Position numbers and translations under genes: made by a program
Notes under the pieces: model-generated
Seen by the model: only the letters and a program-made list of their open reading frames with translations
What the model was told of the DNA's origin: nothing
Database searches by the model: none
Shown: piece after piece, positions 1-4,900 of the stretch
How positions within the stretch are numbered: position 1 is the first letter of the stretch
Layout of the letters: each line of letters begins with the position of its first letter
NCBI GenBank assembly: GCA_025774405.1
Contig: JALGWB010000105.1
Span: forward strand, 1 to 7,232
Length of the DNA: 7,232 bases
Reading direction: 5' to 3'
DNA from: a bacterium
GTDB lineage: Bacteria > Arandabacterota > Arandabacteria > Arandabacterales > Arandabacteraceae

Positions 1-2
1 AA

Positions 3-1256
3 TCTTTCAAGTACATAAGTGTGCATCCACGTGAATACCTGAGGCTGCTTCTGCACAAGACATATCTTCTGCTTCACGGTGATGAGATTCTGCGGAACCA
101 GGAGATCTATGCGTTCAGAAGCTACTCTCCCGTCCTCAGAGTTCTGCTCTGGAAGATACCCGGTCGACTTGGACTTGCCACGCCTTTCGGCATCCTCCTG
201 CCCCTTGCACTTCCTGCTGGTTTCTTAATGCTTCGCAGGCGGAATGACAGCCAGACCCTGAGTGCCTATCTCCTCAAAGGCTATGCAGCACTCTATGCGC
301 TGTCGGTTATTGCCTTCTTTGTGACGGCTCGCTATCGCCTGCCAATCGTAATCCCGATGATTCTCCTTGCGGCTTACGGCTGGACAAACTTCAAGGACTG
401 GTGGCAGAGCCGCTTGCGCTGGATTGTCATTGTAGCAATGGTGGGAGCCTTTCTCATCGCCAATACGAATCTTGAGCCGATGGCAGACGAGATGAATCCT
501 GATGCCTATTACAGTCTTGCCAATACATGCTATGAGCAGGGAGATATTCGGAGTGCTGAGAGGTATTACCGCAAGGCCATTGAGCTTAATCCTCTCGATG
601 CGGGTGCCTGGGTCAATCTGGGAGTGCAGGTTCATGAGACAAGGGGCAACCTTGCCCAGGCGGAGGTTTGTTACAGGAGAGCCATGCGGCTAAGACCAAC
701 GTATGCTAGAGCGTATTACAATCTCGCCAGGATTGTTGCAATGAAGGGCAAGCGCGAGGAAGCCAAGGCGCTTTACCTCGAAGCGCTCAAACGTGATCCG
801 CTCATGGCACGGGCATATGTCAACCTGGGTTACATGGCGCTCGAGGAAAGGGATTATGCTGAGGCGCAGAGGCTCTATGATAGAGCCCTTGGAATTGAGC
901 CGGAGAATGTGAGCGCTCTCATCGGACTCGGTATTACATCTTTTGAGCTCGGTAGGCCTTCGGGTGCAGTCAATTATCTCCTTCAGGCGAAGAGCATCGA
1001 TCCGAATGACGCTGCGGTCTATTTCAACCTCGCCCTCGTATATGCGAAGACCGGAAGACACCTTGAAGCCACCCGGGCGGCTCGAAAGGCGATAGAGCTC
1101 AATCCGCAAGATAGGCAAGCCTATCTCATTTACGCTACAAGCATGGTTCTTGCAGGACGCACCGAAGAAGCTCGCCATTACCTTGAGAGGATGGCGCGGC
1201 AGCATCCCGATCTCGAAGGTCCTCGTCTTGGACTTGAAAGGCTGCGCCGAGAGTAG
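3..1256 (+). CDS. C-terminal part of a membrane glycosyltransferase-like protein with seven TPRs (5' end outside window)
   Basis: The reading frame is open to the left edge, so this is the 3' part of a larger gene. The GTG at 21 is not taken as the start, because the residues before it (SFKYIS) read on smoothly and the following HPREYLRLL segment looks like the middle of the family. Numbering from that GTG, hydrophobic segments lie near residues 55-71, 85-101, 106-121 and 134-147. The FFVTARYRLPIVIP stretch resembles the last membrane segments of PMT/ArnT-like (GT39-type) lipid-linked sugar transferases. Residues 158-396 form seven TPRs, and a short charged tail ends at TAG. The catalytic acidic loop expected near the N-terminus is not in the window, so enzymatic activity is inferred only. 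The protein probably sits in the cytoplasmic membrane, with the TPR domain acting as a protein-binding platform. An O-antigen-ligase-like or purely structural TPR membrane protein remains possible. Confidence 0.85.
   Translation, partial: SFKYISVHPREYLRLLLHKTYLLLHGDEILRNQEIYAFRSYSPVLRVLLWKIPGRLGLATPFGILLPLALPAGFLMLRRRNDSQTLSAYLLKGYAALYALSVIAFFVTARYRLPIVIPMILLAAYGWTNFKDWWQSRLRWIVIVAMVGAFLIANTNLEPMADEMNPDAYYSLANTCYEQGDIRSAERYYRKAIELNPLDAGAWVNLGVQVHETRGNLAQAEVCYRRAMRLRPTYARAYYNLARIVAMKGKREEAKALYLEALKRDPLMARAYVNLGYMALEERDYAEAQRLYDRALGIEPENVSALIGLGITSFELGRPSGAVNYLLQAKSIDPNDAAVYFNLALVYAKTGRHLEATRAARKAIELNPQDRQAYLIYATSMVLAGRTEEARHYLERMARQHPDLEGPRLGLERLRRE
492..1208 (+). repeat. Seven tandem TPR motifs within the membrane protein
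   Basis: Seven consecutive 34-residue units (the second is 35) follow the last membrane segment. Each has the TPR pattern: a small or aromatic residue and NLG/SLA in helix A, G or E-R-D near the turn, A-x-x-x-Y/A in helix B, and a closing L/R/I-x-P. The units end at ELNP, RLRP, KRDP, GIEP, SIDP, ELNP and RQHP. Unit 2 carries one extra residue in its helix A-B turn (ETRGN). TPR arrays mediate protein-protein contacts, but the partner cannot be read from the sequence. Confidence 0.93.
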
Positions 1257-1401
1257 TCTGAGTAGGGGAACGGGCGACCAGCTACAATCCGCATCGAGGA
1301 TGTCAGGGATGATCACACAGATAACGGATACCAGCGGTAGCCGGCGGTTGAGCAGAATCCGGAAAAATCGGACCCGTGCGGGTGAGCATGGCCCGCGCTA
1401 A
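1257..1401. other. Intergenic stretch after the TPR gene, nothing recognised
   Basis: There is no convincing ORF, terminator or RNA gene here. Small inverted matches exist (for example ACCC/GGGT around 1372-1383), but their stems are only 4-5 bp and no T-run follows. The ten bases at 1291-1300 (GCATCGAGGA) recur at 1749-1758 in the purine-rich tract downstream. Confidence 0.5.
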
Positions 1402-1491
1402 CGGTAAGGCATATGGAAATAAGGAGGATGGGGGAAATAAGCAGGAAGGGGTGTGGGGAAGTAAGAAGGAGCGGATACGTGAGAGAAAGGG

Positions 1492-1553
1492 AAAAGTGAG
1501 GGGAGTAGGCTACATGGGGACAGTTGGGGTGAGCATCGAGAAAGTGAAAGGAC
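1492..1553 (+). repeat. Diverged direct repeat, copy A
   Basis: This 62-base segment aligns without gaps to 1708-1769, at an offset of 216 bases. Two blocks are identical: 13 bases at its start (AAAAGTGAGGGGA) and 13 bases further on (GGTGAGCATCGAG, 1528-1540). The bases between are partly conserved. Weaker similarity continues leftward to about 1428 if small gaps are allowed. A third GGTGAGCAT occurs at 1381-1389. Confidence 0.7.
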
Positions 1554-1707
1554 GCCAGGAGATGGGGGCAGGAAGCACAAAAAAGGCGAGAAAAAGAAGA
1601 GTGAAAATGGAAAGCGCAGGGGGGACACGTAAATAGATGACAAGAGTTAGAGGTGGTGGGAGATACAGGGTGAAGGTGAGGGGCCAAATACGGGAAGCAG
1701 GAAAAGC

Positions 1708-1769
1708 AAAAGTGAGGGGAATGAGGTGGCTAAGGACGGTTCTGGTGAGCATCGAGGAAGTGGAGAGAG
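1708..1769 (+). repeat. Diverged direct repeat, copy B
   Basis: This is the partner of the segment at 1492-1553. The two 13-base identical blocks lie at 1708-1720 and 1744-1756, at exactly the same internal spacing as in copy A. It ends just before a switch to C/A-rich sequence (GGCCCCAAAACCCAAACACC) at about 1769. Confidence 0.7.
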
Positions 1770-1843
1770 GCCCCAAAACCCAAACACCGAGACGAGAGTG
1801 CCGCATCTCAAGGTTGCGACTACAAGAGACTCCTTCAAATAGC

Positions 1844-1874
1844 GAGTGGCCTCCGCACAAGGCGGAGGCCACTC
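1844..1874 (-). terminator. Perfect 13-bp hairpin, probable terminator of the large minus-strand gene
   Basis: The left arm GAGTGGCCTCCGC (1844-1856) and right arm GCGGAGGCCACTC (1862-1874) are exact reverse complements around the 5-base loop ACAAG. Read on the minus strand it begins about 52 bases after the TAG of the large gene. It is followed by GCTATTTGAAGG, which has only a three-T run, so it is not a classical intrinsic terminator. It may act with Rho, as an RNA 3'-end stabiliser, or as a bidirectional stop for both convergent genes. The plus-strand gene ends 588 bases upstream, too far for it to be that gene's primary terminator. Confidence 0.6.
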
Positions 1875-1926
1875 CCCGCAACCATTCCGTCAGCTACCTC
1901 TCCGGCAGCCTCCAGATTCGCACTCG

Positions 1927-4900
1927 CTATCTCACATAGACCATGGTCCTGGTCTGGCTCCACTCGCCGGCATCGATGCGATAGTAGTAGATTCCAGAAG
2001 CAACGCGCTTGCCTGAAGCGTCTCTACCATCCCAGCCAATAGCATAACGATCGGCAGGTAGTGAGCCTTCAACCAGGGTCTTGACCAGACGTCCTCTCAC
2101 GTCGAATATGTCAAGCCTGACGTTGCAATCCTTAGGCAGATCGAAACGAATCATCGTGGTCCCTGCGAATGGGTTTGGCGCATTCTGCCTCAAGGCAAAG
2201 ACAGTCGGCTTGGCATCGGCAACGCCAGCTCCGGCAGCTGCTGCGATCGTGAAGACCTCATCGGAGGTGTCGTATCCGATGACCTCATCACCATCAAGAG
2301 CAAACACTCTTACGAGTCCCTGCTCGGTGGTGACCATCGGCACATCAACAATCACACTCTGACTGGTCACTCCACTTGCGAGCTCCTGCCAGGTCTCGCC
2401 ACCATCGGCACTGAAGTAAACGACGTAGGAGTCTGGATCCCAGCCCTCGGGTGTCTCCCACATGACAATCATCTGATCGTACTGGTAGAAGATCTCACCA
2501 CCATTTGGATGGTTGACCTTGGGTCTTATCACCCTGATGGTCTCATAGCCTGCAATGTAGGTTATGCCATCGACCTCAGCAGCAATCCAGACATCGACTG
2601 AGTCGCCTTCAGGCAGAATCTCCTCAACAGCCGCTCGAGAGAACTTGGCATGAGCAGTATAGAACCCTGCCGTGTCGGGACCCATGATCTCGAATCGCTC
2701 GGGAGGCGTAACCATCTCGTCACCACAGGCAACGAGCATGGTCTCACCGAGAACCATGCCAGGATCATAGCCATCAGGAATGCCAAGCTTTGCATCGACC
2801 CATCTACCATTGGAATCCAGATTGAGCGTGTTCGGGCTGAAGTCAACGTATCGGGCATCGACGTAGCCAACGTTGAAGTAGACCGGACAGTCAACCACGG
2901 GATCAGTGAGATCGTTGCTGCTTATCGTGATCAGGCCCTCATAGAGCCCTTCCTCGAGTGAACTGGCATCGCAGGTTACAGTGACATCCTCATATCCACC
3001 AGCAGGAATGACACCACTTTCAGGTGAGAGGCTCAACCACTCAGGAGCCGCCGAGAACTGGATTGCAAGATTCTCATGCACATAGTCGGCATTGAATACG
3101 ACCGTCAGACCATCATCCCTGGTTGCGTTCTGGATACCGATTGTGCAGCTGTTCAGGGTAGTTCCGAGGGTTCTATACTGATAGATGATTCTTCCATCAG
3201 GATAGAGGATCACCTCAAAGCTGTAGAATGGAGGCGTGAAAGCTGCAATACGACGCACCTCATACTGAACAATCAGCCTCGTCCCATCATTGTAATAATA
3301 GACCTCGTTGCCGTCGGATGGATCCACGACCATGTCATCCCAGAAAACAGCCAGCAGATTCTCAGGGACAGAGTAACCCGAGTTCGGCAGTGGCTGGTTG
3401 CTATAGGTCGTCCGCGTACTTGTGAAGCTAATCCAGCCGTTTGTGCAGACCCTGAACTCCGTGAAGTCATTTCCGTAGAACGGGAAGGTGAATCCAATCG
3501 GGAATGGGCCATTGTTGCCATCATCAGTGTAGACACCGAAGATCGGAGTCCCTACCGTGCTGATGTCAACCCAGTCATAGACAGGACCACCTGGCTCATC
3601 ACTGTCGATCCAGGTGTAGCCAAACATGTCGGGTCCGCCAGAACCCAGTATGCCAGGTCTTGGATCTTCCTCTTCCTTGCCAAGCTCAAGGTAGTCGTAT
3701 TGCTCCACAGCTGTTGCGCTTTGTCTTGCAGCAGCATTCCACGTGAGGTCGCTTCCACCGGTGTTCATGATTCGCAAGGTCTTGGTCTTGACCATACCCC
3801 GCATTGCAGCAACATGGAGCGTGTCAGGGTCGATCTCGCACTCAGGCGGGATGACTCCCTCTCCCGCGAGTGACACATAGACCTCAGGCTCATCCTCGTC
3901 GTTGGTATAGAGGGTGAGCGTGCCGGTCGTAGGTCCAGCAACAGTTGGAGCGAACACGACGTCAAGCACCTTGCTTTCCCTCGGATTGAGGTTAAACGGT
4001 GTGAGATCGGTTGAGAACTGATCGTTATCGAGGGTAAGCGATGTGACCTCGAGAAGATCAGTGCCCACGTTGGCAACCGTCACCTGCAAGGTCTCGGCAA
4101 GGCTTATGTAGAGCCAGCCGAAATCGAGTGCCAGCGGGTCAACGTCGATATCAGGTGCACCGGTTACATGGAGGAAGGCCGGCACTGAAACAAGCCCCTC
4201 ATCCGGATCATTGCTTATGATGTTGACCGCACCATTGTAATCACCGCCAAAGAGCTCGGTGGCATTGAAGAGCACGCTGAGATCCAGGAAGCTACCTGCC
4301 GGAATCGTACCGGAGGCTGGGCTGACCGAGAGCCAGTCAGGCATGAAGGAGAACTCAACAGCAAGGTTGTCATGCATGTAGGCTGCATTGTAAACCACAG
4401 TCAAGCCATCATCCTTGGTAGCATTCTGGATTCCGAGGGTTGCACTCTCAACCTGCCCAACCATTGAGAGATACTGGCAGACAATCTTACCGCTCGGGTA
4501 GAGAATGATCTCAAAGGTGAAAGTGCCAGGATCATAGGTACTCAGACGGCTGACTTCGAAGAATTCGATGATGCATTTCGTACCGTCATTGTAAACATAA
4601 GTCCTGTAGTCACCTGTCTGAATCTTGAGATCATCCCACCATCCAGCGATCAGGTTCTCACAGACTCGATAGTAATCATTCGGAAGCGGTCGGTTGCCAA
4701 AGTAGTCATCGCTACAGGTAAAGCTTATGAACCCGTTGGTGCAGATGTAGAACGAGCTGAACATGTTGCCGTAAAACGGGAAGTTGAACCCGATGTCAAC
4801 CGGTCCATAGGAGTTGTCATCGCCATCGAGTGGGATGAGGGTACCGACGGCCGTGATGTCAATCCACTCAAACATCGGTCCACCTGGCTCATCGCTATCG

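Larger units (their letters stand above)
1402..1790. other. Purine-rich intergenic tract with degenerate direct repeats
   Basis: The plus strand is strongly enriched in A and G. By hand count 239 of the 300 bases at 1441-1740 are purines, whereas the flanking genes are mixed. The tract contains repeated GTGAGGGG, GAGATGGGGG-like and GGTGAGCAT words. Frames open across it on the plus strand encode Lys/Arg/Gly-rich strings, and on the minus strand Ser/Pro/Phe/Leu-rich strings. These are what purine bias alone produces, so no gene is called. It could be a decayed repeat region, a transcribed spacer or a DNA element able to form unusual structures. No function is assigned. Confidence 0.7.

Noticed and set aside
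1372..1383. ACCCG-TG-CGGGT inverted repeat as a terminator for the TPR gene
   Set aside because: The usable stem is only four base pairs once a minimal loop is allowed, it lies more than 110 bases after the stop, and no T-run follows.
1421..1430. Perfect Shine-Dalgarno-like AAGGAGG followed directly by ATG
   Set aside because: The ATG touches the motif, leaving no spacer, and the frame it opens is very short. Such words are expected by chance in a purine-rich tract.
1398..1881. Minus-strand Ser/Pro/Phe/Leu-rich open frames in the intergenic region that look like membrane peptides
   Set aside because: They are the complement of the polypurine tract. Their hydrophobicity follows from pyrimidine-rich codons, and no ribosome site or domain pattern supports translation.
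1376..1939. Plus-strand reading frame (1376-1636, then 1637-1939 after a single TAG) in which the direct repeats lie in the same frame and encode similar strings (VSIEKV and VSIEEV)
   Set aside because: Differences between the repeat copies fall at all three codon positions with no excess at third positions. The products are Lys/Arg/Gly-rich as expected from purine bias, and the second frame runs through the hairpin almost to the 3' end of the opposite gene. The in-frame spacing is probably chance.
3076..3873. Long antisense open frame opposite unit 3, with a similar one at 5668-6423 opposite unit 1
   Set aside because: Both are mirror images of the repeated coding sequence and resemble each other only because the repeats do. 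The minus-strand frame has clear domain structure over 1767 codons, so these are shadows.
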